64,000 nt of DNA from Smittia aterrima (Eukaryota > Arthropoda > Insecta > Diptera > Chironomidae), in assembly GCA_033063855.1 (NCBI GenBank), contig CP093829.1, positions 5,528,243-5,592,242 on the forward strand. Direction: 5' to 3'. The number at the start of each line of letters is the position of its first letter. Positions within the stretch are counted from its first letter, which is position 1. Below, piece after piece: positions 9,250 through 19,299 of the stretch. A program made the position numbers and the translations under genes. The notes beneath the pieces are model-generated. The model saw only the letters and a list, made by a program, of their open reading frames with translations, searched no databases and was not told the origin of the DNA.

Positions 9250-10476
9250 TTAGGCGGAACGACATTTCATGTGTTTTTCAATATTCCGCAATGTTGTCGA
9301 TTGATAATTGCAATTTGGGCATTTGTAGCATTTCGGTCCGATGTGGATTTTCTTGTGCTCTTCAAGTTCTTTGAGACTCGAAAACTTTTGATGGCAATAC
9401 AAGATATCACAAGCCAGTGATTCTCGTTTCGACGAATGAATTTTTATGTGCTGACTAAAATAGTTTTTACTCATCGATTTGCTGCAGATTGGACATGAAA
9501 CGATCAAATGATTTTCCATGTGCTTTTTCAACAAATATTTGTTCTTGAAAATCTTCTGACACAAATCGCACTGGACTTGCTCGATCTCGTGCTTCCTGCG
9601 CTTATGAGCTGTTAGATCATAATAGTGATAGAAAACTTTTTCGCAATCATCACATTTTAATCTTGGATTGGTCTTATGTTTCACAATGTGGCTCTGAAGT
9701 CGATGCTCAGCTAGCAAGTGATGACAAACTGGACAAGGAACTTTAAAGTGAGTTCGCATGTGTTGTCGGAGTTCAATCTTACTTTTTAATATTTTTCCAC
9801 AAACATCGCAGTGAAATTTGAGCTTACTATGAACGACCCTTTTATGATCTCCTAATCCGTGTTTAGATGCAAATGAGCAAGTGCAAATTCTGCACTCAAA
9901 CTTTATTTCGGGCTGCGTTTTATAATCTCCATGTCGATGTTGCTGTTGATGGACTTTCAGTGAATGCTTGAATGCGAAAATTTGCTTACAACTTTGGCAT
10001 GAAAACTTCTTCAAGTGAATCTGATGATGCATTCTTAGATATTCCCTGATTGAGGTCATGTAATCACATTTGCTGCAGTGCCAGTTTGAATCCTTGCAAT
10101 GGACTTGTGAAATGTGAATCGACTTGCAGTTGATGCACATGAAATGGTGATCGCAAAAGCAACATTTTATGACCTTATCAGATTTACTGAACAAACGACA
10201 TTCTTGGCACTTCTTAAGAGGTTTACAAATTATCAAATGGGTCTCCAAGCTTCGCAATTGCCTACTTGCGTATTCGCACTTTCCACAAGCAAAATATGAT
10301 TCGTAAAACTTGGCAGAACTTTTCCACCTTTTATCGAATTTCCGCAGCACAATTTTTACTTCTTTCACTTCAGGTTCATCGTCAGTCTCTGGATCGTCTG
10401 GCAGGAATAAAGTGAAGTGCACTTCCGGCTCGTGCTTAATATTATCGACGATTTCTTGAGAATATTCTTCTTCCAT
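9250..10476 (-). CDS. C2H2 zinc-finger protein ZF-F, 408 aa
   Basis: Intronless paralogue starting MEEEYSQEIVDN and lying between GR-1 and GR-2. The module LFLPDDPETDDEPEV and IKHE are kept. Ten C2H2 fingers are in register with ZF-B. The CxxC-rich segment resembles ZF-C (CRLFSKSDKVIKCCFCD), whereas the middle fingers resemble ZF-G (CRICTCSFAS). That mix suggests exchange between copies. No frame damage. The 3' flank repeats the AT-rich tail of the left-hand stack. DNA-binding role inferred. Confidence 0.9.
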   Translation of the reverse strand: MEEEYSQEIVDNIKHEPEVHFTLFLPDDPETDDEPEVKEVKIVLRKFDKRWKSSAKFYESYFACGKCEYASRQLRSLETHLIICKPLKKCQECRLFSKSDKVIKCCFCDHHFMCINCKSIHISQVHCKDSNWHCSKCDYMTSIREYLRMHHQIHLKKFSCQSCKQIFAFKHSLKVHQQQHRHGDYKTQPEIKFECRICTCSFASKHGLGDHKRVVHSKLKFHCDVCGKILKSKIELRQHMRTHFKVPCPVCHHLLAEHRLQSHIVKHKTNPRLKCDDCEKVFYHYYDLTAHKRRKHEIEQVQCDLCQKIFKNKYLLKKHMENHLIVSCPICSKSMSKNYFSQHIKIHSSKRESLACDILYCHQKFSSLKELEEHKKIHIGPKCYKCPNCNYQSTTLRNIEKHMKCRSA

Positions 10477-10870
10477 TGCGAGCTCGAGATTTATTTGTTA
10501 TTGTGAACTGAGCAAAAACTGAACTAAGAACGAATTGTTATCACTTTTCTACCTGAAAATGGTTCTATCTTTTTTGAAGCAATAAAGTTCTAAGTCAAGT
10601 GACATGGCTTATTCTTAATTGTTTCATGAAAGACATTTTAAAATCAGATTTTTTGCATTTCAGAGAAAAAGCTCTTAAATGAAAACTCTGTTCGCACTTT
10701 GGGCGATTTAGAAAATCTATCGACACATGATTTGAATAATGGTACCGTTACGATTCATGGAAAATAATAAAAAGTAATATTTTCTTTTACGATGGAAACA
10801 GCCGAAAATTATTTGTGACTCCCCAAGAATTCGATGATTATCCTTTTTCAGAACAAATAATAAATTGACG
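10477..10870. other. Spacer between ZF-F and the GR-2 promoter
   Basis: Divergent spacer. A shortened palindrome (TAAGTCA at 10591-10597) lies upstream of ZF-F. The stretch at about 10800-10870 is nearly the same as 17520-17592 upstream of GR-5. No gene. Confidence 0.6.
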
Positions 10871-10959
10871 CACTTAGGCAACTTAATTAATTGACTATCG
10901 TGGAGGCAAATAGGAGGGGTGCTTCAGTCTTGTCGTGGTGTCAGTGGAAAACGGTCGAG
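10871..10959 (+). promoter_or_regulatory. GR-2 promoter with -55 element
   Basis: A 24-nt element at 10871-10894 (CACTTAGGCAA then CTTAATTAATTGA), an initiator TCAGTC with A+1 at 10926, GGTCG at +28 to +32, and the ATG at +35. The spacing of the three parts equals that of GR-5. Confidence 0.6.
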
Positions 10960-12222
10960 ATGGACGTTCATTCTTCTTCAAAATGGCTTTTCATAGTTCT
11001 GAGGTTGATTGGCTTAGCTCCCTACAGCGCCGATAAGATAACTCGCGAATTTAAGATGAATCTAGTCAACAAAGTTATTTTTGTTTTCTCAGTTTCAACT
11101 TATCTGACATTAGCTTTGATTCAAGCAGCATTCAGTCAAATGAGTTACATTTCAACCGGCGCCGAATCGAATTTTCTCGATGGCATCTGGCAAAAGGCTT
11201 TAGGAATTCAACAATTTCTGTCGATCGCAATTCTCGTTTTCAATTTTTCGAGAATGAAAAATGTGGAAAACTTCATGAAAGTGCTGCATAAGTTTGATCA
11301 ATCGATTGATAAACTTGGATGGCAAAAGACGAATCAGATTAAAACTTTCAGTTTCTTTGGATTATTAATTGCCTCCACAACGATGATGTTGATTATAATG
11401 ACGACAGGACTTTTCGTAATGGAATTTAAAACCTCTGAAAGTTTTTTCGAGATATTTGTTGACTATTTTAACTACATCATCATTACTGAGTTGTTTCTTT
11501 TCGTGTCAGTTCAGTTCACCTTAAGTGCTATCGCAATCAACAATCGACTTGACAGTTTAATGAAGAACGTCAGGTGAATATATGTACTATCAACCTAATG
11601 AATAATCAAATTAAATTCTTTAAATAGAGTTTTGATGCCGATCGGCGATGAACTCCATTTCTGCAACACGGATCCTCAAGGAGTCAAGTTTGTGATTCAA
11701 AACATCGCAATTCTTTACGATTTGCTGGCTGATGGAGTTGATGAGATCAATTCAGTTTTCTCTAAACTGGTAAGAGAAAAAAATTAGTTTTGTTTTATAA
11801 TTTACATTTTATTCTTTTTGTAGATGATTGCAGTTCTCATTCCAGCTTTGATCTTAATTACTTTCACAGCTTTTTACATCGTTAAAGTTCTTTTATTCAA
11901 GTTGCCAGTGGCTTTATTTTATTTTTTCGACTTCTTCTTCTGGAATTTGTTTCTTGTTGTGCCAATTTTCTTTGTTATCAAATCTGCATCGTCAACTGTC
12001 AACAAATGTCGAATGCTTTGCAATTACATTGGAAAGTACTCGAACTACTGTAATGACGAAGTTATCGTTCAAAAAGCAAATACTTTGAGCAACAAATTCA
12101 ATTCTCGTCCAATGATTTTATCAAGCGGATTCTTCAACATCGATTACGGTCTCAGCTTGTCAATATTTGGAACTATCGCAACTTACTTGGTCATCATCTG
12201 TCAATTTGAAAAGAATAATTAA
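10960..12222 (+). CDS. Gustatory-receptor-like GR-2, three exons, 384 aa
   Basis: Exons 10960-11573, 11628-11769 and 11824-12222. It lacks intron 3: the last exon runs straight through the position where GR-1 is interrupted (IVQKANTLSNKF). Exon 2 is the most divergent of the core set (PIGDELHFCNTDPQG, and V instead of F after the junction). It ends TYLVIICQFEKNN. An in-frame ATG at 10891 lies upstream of the predicted transcription start, so it is not used. Poly(A) signal at 12273. Next to ZF-F on the other strand, as GR-5 is to ZF-G. Confidence 0.88.
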
Positions 12223-12337
12223 TTGAATTGTTAGAGCACGTGTGAGTTTGATGTTGAATTATTCAGCTTGGAAATAAATTAAATTCAACAAAGCTTCAAA
12301 GACTTGGATGATTTTTTAACTTCACATAAAATAAATG

Positions 12338-12427
12338 CACTTAGTCAAATTAATTAATTGATTACACCTGGAAACAAATATGAGAAATGTTCTAGTTTAA
12401 TCTAGTTGTCCGAGTAAAAAGGTCGAC
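12338..12427 (+). promoter_or_regulatory. GR-3 promoter with -55 element
   Basis: CACTTAGTCAAA then TTAATTAATTGA at 12338-12361, initiator-like CTAGTT with A+1 at 12394, GGTCG at +28, ATG at +35. Only 205 bp separate the GR-2 stop from the GR-3 start, so the promoter is confined to this spacer or overlaps the GR-2 3' end. Confidence 0.55.
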
Positions 12428-13676
12428 ATGGACGTTTATTCTTCTTCAAAATGGTTCTTCATCGTTCTGAAGTTAATTGGCTTAGCTCCTTACTGCGTCG
12501 ATAAGAAAACTCGCGAATTTAAGATGAAGCTCGTCAATAAAATTATTTTTGTTTTGTCAGTTTCTATTTATCTGATATTGGGTATGATTCGAATTGTTAA
12601 TGGTGACATGGGCTATGTAACAAGCGGCGCAGAATCAAAGTTCCTCGATGGCATTTGGCAAAAGGCTTTCGAGCTTCAACAATTTCTTGCGATCGGAACT
12701 CTCGTGTTCAACTATTCGAGGATGAAAAATGTGGAAAATTTCATGAAAGTGCTTCATCAGTTTGACCAATCGATTGATAAACTTGGCTGGGAAAAAGCGA
12801 AACAGATTAAAACTTTCAAAGTCTTTGGATTGTTAATTGCATCTACGACAATGATGTCGATTATTATGGTAATCGGATTTTATTTAACCTCAGCAAACTA
12901 TTTGGAGTATTTCCTCAACTTACTTACCTACGTCCTCGTCACTCAATTGTTTCTCTTCGTGTCAGTTCAGTTCACCCTGAGCGCTATCGCGATCAATAAT
13001 CGACTTGACAGTTTGATGAAGAACATCAGGTGAATATTTCTAGAATCAATTGAATAATTTAATAAAAATGTTTTTAAAAGATTTTTGATGCCGATGAGCG
13101 ATGAATTTATTTTTTGCAAAATAAGTCCTCAAAGCGAAGAATTTGTGATTCGAAACATCGCGATTCTTTACGATTTGTTGGCTGATGGAGTTGATGAGAT
13201 CAATTCAGTCTTTTCCAAATTGGTGAGTGAAAAAAAATTAGTTTTGTTTTATAATTTACATTTTATTCTTTTTGTAGATGATTGCAGTTCTGATCCCAGC
13301 TTTGATCTTAATTACCTTCACAGCTTATTTCATCATCAAAGTTATTTTATTCAAGTTGCCAATGACTTTGTTCATTTTCTTCGACTTCTTCTTCTGGAAT
13401 TTATTTCTTGTGGCTCCAATTTTCTTTGTTATCAAATCTGCAGCGTCAACTGTAACCAAATGTCGATCGATTTGCAATTACATTGGAAAGTACTCAAACT
13501 ACTGCAATGACGAAATTATCGCTCAAAAAGCAAATGCTTTGAGCTACAAATTCAATTCTCGTCCAATGATTTTATCAAGCGGATTCTTCAACATCGATTA
13601 TGGTCTCAGCTTGTCAATACTTGGAACTATCACAACTTACTTGGTCATCATCTGTCAATTTGAAAAGAATATGTAA
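12428..13676 (+). CDS. Gustatory-receptor-like GR-3, three exons, 380 aa
   Basis: Exons 12428-13029, 13081-13222 and 13278-13676. Exon 1 is 602 nt, 12 nt shorter than in GR-1, -2, -5 and -7. The four missing residues fall in a hydrophobic segment (GFYLTSANYLEYFLNLL), and GR-4 and GR-6 share the deletion. Intron 3 is absent. Ends TYLVIICQFEKNM. An unbroken frame and conserved splice sites argue for a working receptor; ligand unknown. Confidence 0.88.
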
Positions 13677-14263
13677 TTAATTAAATTGTTGGAGCACGTG
13701 TGAGTTTGATGTTGAATTATTCAGCTAGGCCATAAATTAAACTCGTATAAGCACTTTGGTAAAAGAACTCTTAGAATAGTTTTTCTGTTAATTTCATTTG
13801 CAATCTTTTGATGAAAATTTCTAAACATTGAAAAACTAATTCCACGGAAAGCAATTTCCTTATAAAACTTATTTTGATTTCCTCGAAACCAACCAATGAT
13901 GCGACTAGCCTTCACCGCTCGACGAACGTCAACAAGACACGCTAGTTTAAGTAAAGTTAGCATGACCCTTAGGAATTTACAGGAAGCAGGAGTTATAGGT
14001 AGTAATATTTATCGACAACTTATGTGCAACTTTTAAGTTTATGTTCCATGCCCAATGTTTCCTAAAAGTTTTAAATTATTCTGAGCTGATTAAATTGAGG
14101 ATCATATAAGTTGCTATATAAGTAGTCAAAAATAAATGTCACCTATAAATAGATACCAAACTCACTTGTTTTTCATCAAGATCCTTTCAATTCGATAAAT
14201 TCCATTAGACACATTTAATAATTGATTACGTTAATTATCGCGAAAACATGTAGGAGTGGTTGT
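13677..14263. other. Spacer between GR-3 and GR-4
   Basis: Holds the conserved receptor 3' flank and a stretch near 13740-13835 that resembles the 3' flank of GR-5 near 19020-19125. A - strand 80-codon ORF at 13721-13963 has no family resemblance and is taken as chance. No gene. Confidence 0.55.
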
Positions 14264-14299
14264 TCAGTCTCGTTGTAGTGTCAGTGTAAAAAGGTCGAC
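14264..14299 (+). promoter_or_regulatory. GR-4 Inr/DPE core promoter
   Basis: TCAGTC with A+1 at 14266, GGTCG at 14293-14297 (+28 to +32), ATG at +35. No TATA box at -30. Upstream TAATAATTGATTACG and TTAATTA replace the -55 element. Confidence 0.6.
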
Positions 14300-15567
14300 A
14301 TGGACGTTTATTCATCTTCAAAATGGTTCTTCATCGTTCTGAGATTAATTGGTTTAGCTCCTTACAGCGTCGATGGAAAAACTCGCGAATTTAAGATGAA
14401 GCTCGTCAATAAAATTATTTTGGTCGTCTCAGTTTTAACTTATGTAATACTGGCTTTGACTTTAAAAGTATATGGTCAAATGAGTTACGTATCAAGTGGC
14501 GCCGAATCAAGCATTCTCGAGGGCATTTGGCAAAAAGCTTACGAGATTCAACAATTTCTTTCGATCGGAATTCTCGTGTTCAACTATTCGAGAATAAAAA
14601 ATGTGGAAAATTTCATGAAAGTGCTTTATAAGTTTGACCAATCGATCGATAAACTTGGATGGCAAAAGGCGAATCAGATTAAAACTTTCAGTTTCATTGG
14701 ATTGTTAATTGCATCCACGTCGATGATAACGATTATTATGATAATCGGATTTTATTTGACCTCAGTAAACTATTTTGAGTATTTCGTCAACTTACTTACC
14801 TACATCATGGTCACTGAGTTATTCCTTTTCGCGTCAGTTCAGTTCACCGTGAGTGCTATCGCAATCAGCAATCGACTTGACAGTTTGATGAAGAACATCA
14901 GGTGAATATTTCTATTATCAACTTAATGAATAATCAAATAAAGTTCTTATAGATTTTTGATGCCGTTGAGCGATGAATTTATTTTTTGCAAATCGAATCT
15001 TCAAAGCGAAAAATTTGTGATCAGAAACATCGCAATTCTTTACGATTTGCTGGCTGATGGAGTTGATGAGATCAATTCAGTTTTCTCCAAATTGGTAATT
15101 CCTCTCATATTTACATACATATGGACCTAACTTTTTTCATTTATTTTAAAATTTTGTTCTCTTTGTAGATGATTGCAGTTCTGATCCCAGCTTTGATATT
15201 GATTACCTTCACAGCTTATTTCATCATCAAAGTTTTATTTTTCAAGTTGCCAGTGCCTTTATTTGTTTTCTTCGACTTCTTCTTCTGGAATTTGTTTCTT
15301 GTGGCTCCAATTTTCTTCGTTATCAAATATGCATCGTCAACTGTCAACAAATGTCGAATGTTTTGCAATTACATTGGAAAGTACTTGAACTACTGCAATG
15401 ACGAAATTGTCGCTCAAAAAGCAAATACTTTGAGCAACAAATTCAATTCTCGTCAAATGATTTTATCAAGCGGATTCTTCAACATCGATTACGGTCTCAG
15501 CTTGTCAATAATTGGAACTATCACAACTTACTTGGTCATCATTTGTCAATTTGAAATGAATAAATAA
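14300..15567 (+). CDS. Gustatory-receptor-like GR-4, three exons, 380 aa
   Basis: Exons 14300-14901, 14953-15094 and 15169-15567. Short exon-1 class like GR-3 and GR-6. Intron 2 (15095-15168) is somewhat longer than in its neighbours. Intron 3 absent. The C-terminus is TYLVIICQFEMNK, sharing EMNK with GR-7 rather than with the other short-class genes. SRQM replaces the usual SRPM before the last helix. Poly(A) signal at 15627. Intact frame. Confidence 0.88.
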
Positions 15568-15953
15568 TTGAATTGTTTGAGCACGTGTGAGTTTATGTTG
15601 AACTGTTAAACAAGAGCTTGGCATTAAATAAATTTCTCTTATCCACTTTGACAAATGAACTCTAATAAGTTATGTTCGAAGATTTAATTTATTTTGCTTT
15701 TGTTTAAGTTTTCGAGTTGAATTCCTAAGTTGTTTTAGCCAAAACATTTTGAACATCCGCTCTTGGCTTAGATTATTGCTGGGAAACTTCTTATTGCAGC
15801 ACTTGTATCTTAATCGGTTCTTTGCTTGAAGTTTGACAAACTGAAATCAGCGAAACAAATCAAAATCGTCTGAAAATAAATAAATAAAAAAAATTATTTA
15901 TTTTCATTTTATTTCAATTTATTTTAGTTTTAATTCAAATATTTCTAAAAAAT
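15568..15953. other. Spacer between GR-4 and ZF-G (right copy of duplicated block)
   Basis: About 15770-15860 repeats 9060-9150 beside ZF-F with few changes, and both spacers sit between a receptor 3' end and a ZF 3' end. An insertion-like stretch at 15690-15765 has no counterpart in the other copy. No gene. Confidence 0.65.
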
Positions 15954-17177
15954 TTAGGCGGAATGACGTTTCATGTGTCGTTGCATTTGCTGCAATCTTT
16001 TCGTCTGGCAATTGCAATTCGGACATTTGTAAATTTCTGGTCCGAAGTGAATTTTCTTGTGCTCTTCAAGTTCTTCGATACTTAAAAACATTTGATGGCA
16101 TTTCATGTTATCACAAGCCAGCGATTCTTGTCTTGACGAATGAATCTTTATGTGCTTATTTAAGTAGTTTTTATGGATCGATTTGCTGCAGATTGGACAT
16201 GAAACCTTAAAATGATTGTACATGTGCGATCTCAACCGAAGTTTGTTCTTAAAAATCTTTTGACACAAATCGCATTGAACTTGCTCAATCTCGTGATTTC
16301 TGCGCTTATGAGCTGTCAGATCATTCCGGTTATAGTAAACTTTATCACAATCATCACATTTTATTCTTGGAGTGGTCGTATGCTTCTTAATGTGTCTCTG
16401 AAGACGATGCTCAGCTAGCAAGTGATGACAAACTGGACAAGGAACTTTAAAATGACTTTGCATGTGTTGTCGGAGTTCAAACTTAGTTTTTCTAATTTTT
16501 CCACACACATCGCAGTGAAATTTGAGTTTACTATGAAAGATCATTTGATGTTGCCCTAATCCGTCTTCAGATGCAAATGAGCAAGTGCAAATTCTGCACT
16601 CAAACTTTATCTCGGGCTGCGTTGCGTAGAATCCATGTCGGTGCTGCTGTTGGTGCCTCTTTAAACGTCTCTTAAATGGAAACCTTTGCTTGCAAGTTTG
16701 GCATGAAAATTTCTTCAAGTGAATCTGATAATGAATTCTCAGATTGCCTCTTTTTGAAGATCTATAATCACATTTGCTGCAGTGCCAGTTTGAATCTTTG
16801 CAATGGACTTGAGAAATGTGAATCGATTTGCAGTTGTTGCAATTGAATTGTTGATCGCAGAAGATACATTCGTTGGTTTTTTCAGATTTGGTAACTAATC
16901 GACATTTTTGGCACTTCTCAAGAGTTTCACAAATTATCCAATGTCTCTCCAAGCATTTCAATGTCTTGCTTGCACATCCGCACTTTCCACAAGCAAAATA
17001 TGATTTGTAAAACTTGGCAGAACTTTTCCACCTTTTATCGAATTTCCGCAGCACAATTTTCACTTCTTTCACTTCAGGTTCATCGTCAGTCTCTGGATCG
17101 TCTGGCAGGAATAAAGTGAAGTGCACTTCCGGCTCGTGCTTAATATTATCGACAATTTCTTTAGAATATTCTTCCAT
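15954..17177 (-). CDS. C2H2 zinc-finger protein ZF-G, 407 aa
   Basis: Intronless paralogue starting MEEYSKEIVDN, between GR-4 and GR-5. The N-terminal module is nearly that of ZF-F (VLRKFDKRWKSSAKFY), supporting shared origin in the duplicated block. The ninth finger (CDNMKCHQMFLSIEE) matches ZF-E instead. Ten C2H2 fingers are present and in register. The position corresponding to other copies' QEIV is KEIV. Targets unknown. Confidence 0.9.
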   Translation of the reverse strand: MEEYSKEIVDNIKHEPEVHFTLFLPDDPETDDEPEVKEVKIVLRKFDKRWKSSAKFYKSYFACGKCGCASKTLKCLERHWIICETLEKCQKCRLVTKSEKTNECIFCDQQFNCNNCKSIHISQVHCKDSNWHCSKCDYRSSKRGNLRIHYQIHLKKFSCQTCKQRFPFKRRLKRHQQQHRHGFYATQPEIKFECRICTCSFASEDGLGQHQMIFHSKLKFHCDVCGKIRKTKFELRQHMQSHFKVPCPVCHHLLAEHRLQRHIKKHTTTPRIKCDDCDKVYYNRNDLTAHKRRNHEIEQVQCDLCQKIFKNKLRLRSHMYNHFKVSCPICSKSIHKNYLNKHIKIHSSRQESLACDNMKCHQMFLSIEELEEHKKIHFGPEIYKCPNCNCQTKRLQQMQRHMKRHSA

Positions 17178-17592
17178 TGCAAGCTCGAGATTTATTTGTT
17201 ATTGTGAACTGAGCGAAAACTGAACTAAGAACGAATTGTTATCACTTTTCTACCTGAAAATGGTTCAATTTTTTTTTTGAAGCAATAAACTTCTAAGTCA
17301 AGTGACTTGGCTTATTCTTAATTGTTTCCTTGAAAACATCTTGAAATTAGATTTTTTGCATTAAAAAAAAGTTTTGAAGTTAAAACTCCGTTCGCACTTT
17401 AGGCGATTTAGAAAATCTATGCGTTCTATCGAAAGCCACAAGATTTGAATAATGGTACGATTCATGGAAAATAATAAAAACTAATATTTTCGGCGAAAAT
17501 TTTTCGCTTACAATGGAAAGAGCCGAAAATTCTTTGTGACTCCCCAAAGAATTCGATGATTATCCATTTTCAGCACAAATATTAAATTGACG
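17178..17592. other. Spacer between ZF-G and the GR-5 promoter
   Basis: Counterpart of 10477-10870. A compacted palindrome (TAAGTCA-AG-TGACTT at 17294-17308) lies upstream of ZF-G. AT-rich; no gene. Confidence 0.6.
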
Positions 17593-17681
17593 CACTTAGG
17601 CAAATTAATAAATTGACTATCGCAGAAAAAAATAGGAGTGGTGCTTCAGTCTTATTGTGTTGTCAGTAGAAAACAGTCGAC
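17593..17681 (+). promoter_or_regulatory. GR-5 promoter with -55 element
   Basis: CACTTAGGCAAA then TTAATAAATTGA at 17593-17616 (-55 to -32), TCAGTC with A+1 at 17648, AGTCG at +28 to +32 (still fits the DPE consensus), ATG at +35. Confidence 0.6.
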
Positions 17682-18948
17682 ATGGACGTTTATTCTTCTT
17701 CAAAATGGTTCTTCGTCGTTCTGAGGTTGATTGGCTTAGCTCCCTACAGCGTCGATAAGAAAACTCGCGAATTTAAGATGAAGCTCGTCAATAAAATTAT
17801 TTTGGTCTTCTCAGTTTCAATTTATCTAATATTGGCTTTGGTTCAAGCAATATTTAGTCAAATGGGCTACATTTCAACCGGCGCCGAATCGAACTTTCTC
17901 GATGCTATTTGGCGAAAGGCTTTGGAACTTCAACAATTTCTTTCGATCGCAATTCTCGTGTTTAACTTTTCGAGAATGGAAAATGTGGAAAATTTCATGA
18001 AAGTGCTTAATAAGTTTGACCAATCGATTGATAAACTTGGCTGGGAAAAGGCTAAGCAGATTAAAACGTTCTATTTCTTTGGATTGTTAATTGCATCCAC
18101 AACGATGATGACAATTATAATGACGACAGCTTTTTTTGTAGTTGAATTTGAAAGCTCTGATAAATTTTTCGAGTTTTTCGTTGACTTTTTCAATTACATC
18201 ATCGTCACTGAGTTGTTTCTCTTCGTGTCAGTTCAGTTCACTCTAAGCGCTATCGCAATTAGCAATCGACTTGACAGCTTGATGAATAACGTCAGGTGCA
18301 TTTTTGGGGATATGTAAATAAATTTAGTAAATAATTTAATAAAAACGTTTTAATAGATTTTTGATGCCGATGAACGACGAATTCAGTTCTTGTAAAATGG
18401 ATTCTCAAGGAGACAAGATTGTGATTCAAAACATTGCAATTCTGTACGATTTGTTGGCTGATGGAGTTGATGAGATAAATTCTGTTTTCTCCAAACTAGT
18501 AAGAGAGGAAAACTTGTTTACATTTCATTGAATAATTTTATTTTTGTAGATGATCGCAGTTCTCACCCCAGCTTTGTTCCTAATTACTTTCACAGCTTAT
18601 TTCATCATCAAAGTTATTTTGTTCAAGTTGCCAGTGACTTTGATTTATTTTTTCGACTTCTTTCTCTGGAATTTGTTTCTTGTGGTTCCAATTTTCTTTG
18701 TCATCAAATCTGCAGCGTCAATTGTCAAAAAATGTCAAACGCTTTGCAATTACATTGGAAAGTACTCGAACTACTGCACCGACGAAATCGTTGCTCAAAA
18801 AGCAAATAATTTGAGCAACAAATTCAATTCTCGTCCAATGATTTTATCAAGCGGATTCTTCAACATCGACTACGGCCTAAGCTTGTCAATACTTGGAACA
18901 ATCGCAACTTACTTGGTAATCATCTGTCAATTTGAAAACGATAATTAA
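17682..18948 (+). CDS. Gustatory-receptor-like GR-5, three exons, 384 aa
   Basis: Exons 17682-18295, 18357-18498 and 18550-18948. Long exon-1 class, intron 3 absent. The exon-1 donor is followed by GTGCAT rather than the GTGAAT of most paralogues. Residues around the extracellular/loop segment (QMGYISTGAESNFLD) track GR-2, as expected if GR-2 and GR-5 came from one block duplication. TLIYFFDFFLWN differs from the usual FFDFFFWN. Poly(A) signal at 19005. Ends TYLVIICQFENDN. Confidence 0.88.
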
Positions 18949-19207
18949 TTGAATTACTTGAGCACGTGTGAGTTTGATGTTGAATTTTCCAACAAGAGGA
19001 TGGCAATAAATAAATTTCAATAAAGCACTTTTGTCACAAAAGTTTTGTGAAAGAACTGTTACAATAATTTTTCTAATAAGTTAATTTGCTGCATTGAAAT
19101 CTTTTGATGAAAATTTCTAAACATTTAACGATAGTTTTTTTTCACTAAATCATGCAACAAAGCTTCAAAGACTTGGATGATTTTTCTACCTCCACATAAA
19201 CTAAATG
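18949..19207. other. Spacer between GR-5 and GR-6
   Basis: Contains the shared receptor 3' flank and a tail at about 19140-19200 resembling the sequence before GR-3. No gene. Confidence 0.55.
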
Positions 19208-19299
19208 CACTTACTCAAATTAATTAAATGATTTTTATCGCGGTTACCAAATGTGAGACATGTTTTAGTCTCGTCGCGTTGTCAGTGAAAAAGGTCGAC
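19208..19299 (+). promoter_or_regulatory. GR-6 promoter with -55 element
   Basis: CACTTACTCAAA then TTAATTAAATGA at 19208-19231; TTAGTC with A+1 at 19267; GGTCG at +27, one base closer than in most copies; ATG at 19300. Confidence 0.5.

Noticed and set aside
10891..10959. Longer receptor N-termini using in-frame upstream ATGs (10891, also 7605, 19228, 21084, 22877)
   Set aside because: Except for 7605, these ATGs lie upstream of the predicted initiator, the added sequence is not conserved between paralogues, and every core gene aligns from MDVYSSSKW or a close variant.
13085..13510. 141-codon ORF over exon 2 and into exon 3 of GR-3
   Set aside because: It begins in the receptor frame in exon 2, then reads through intron 2 and continues in the wrong frame of exon 3.
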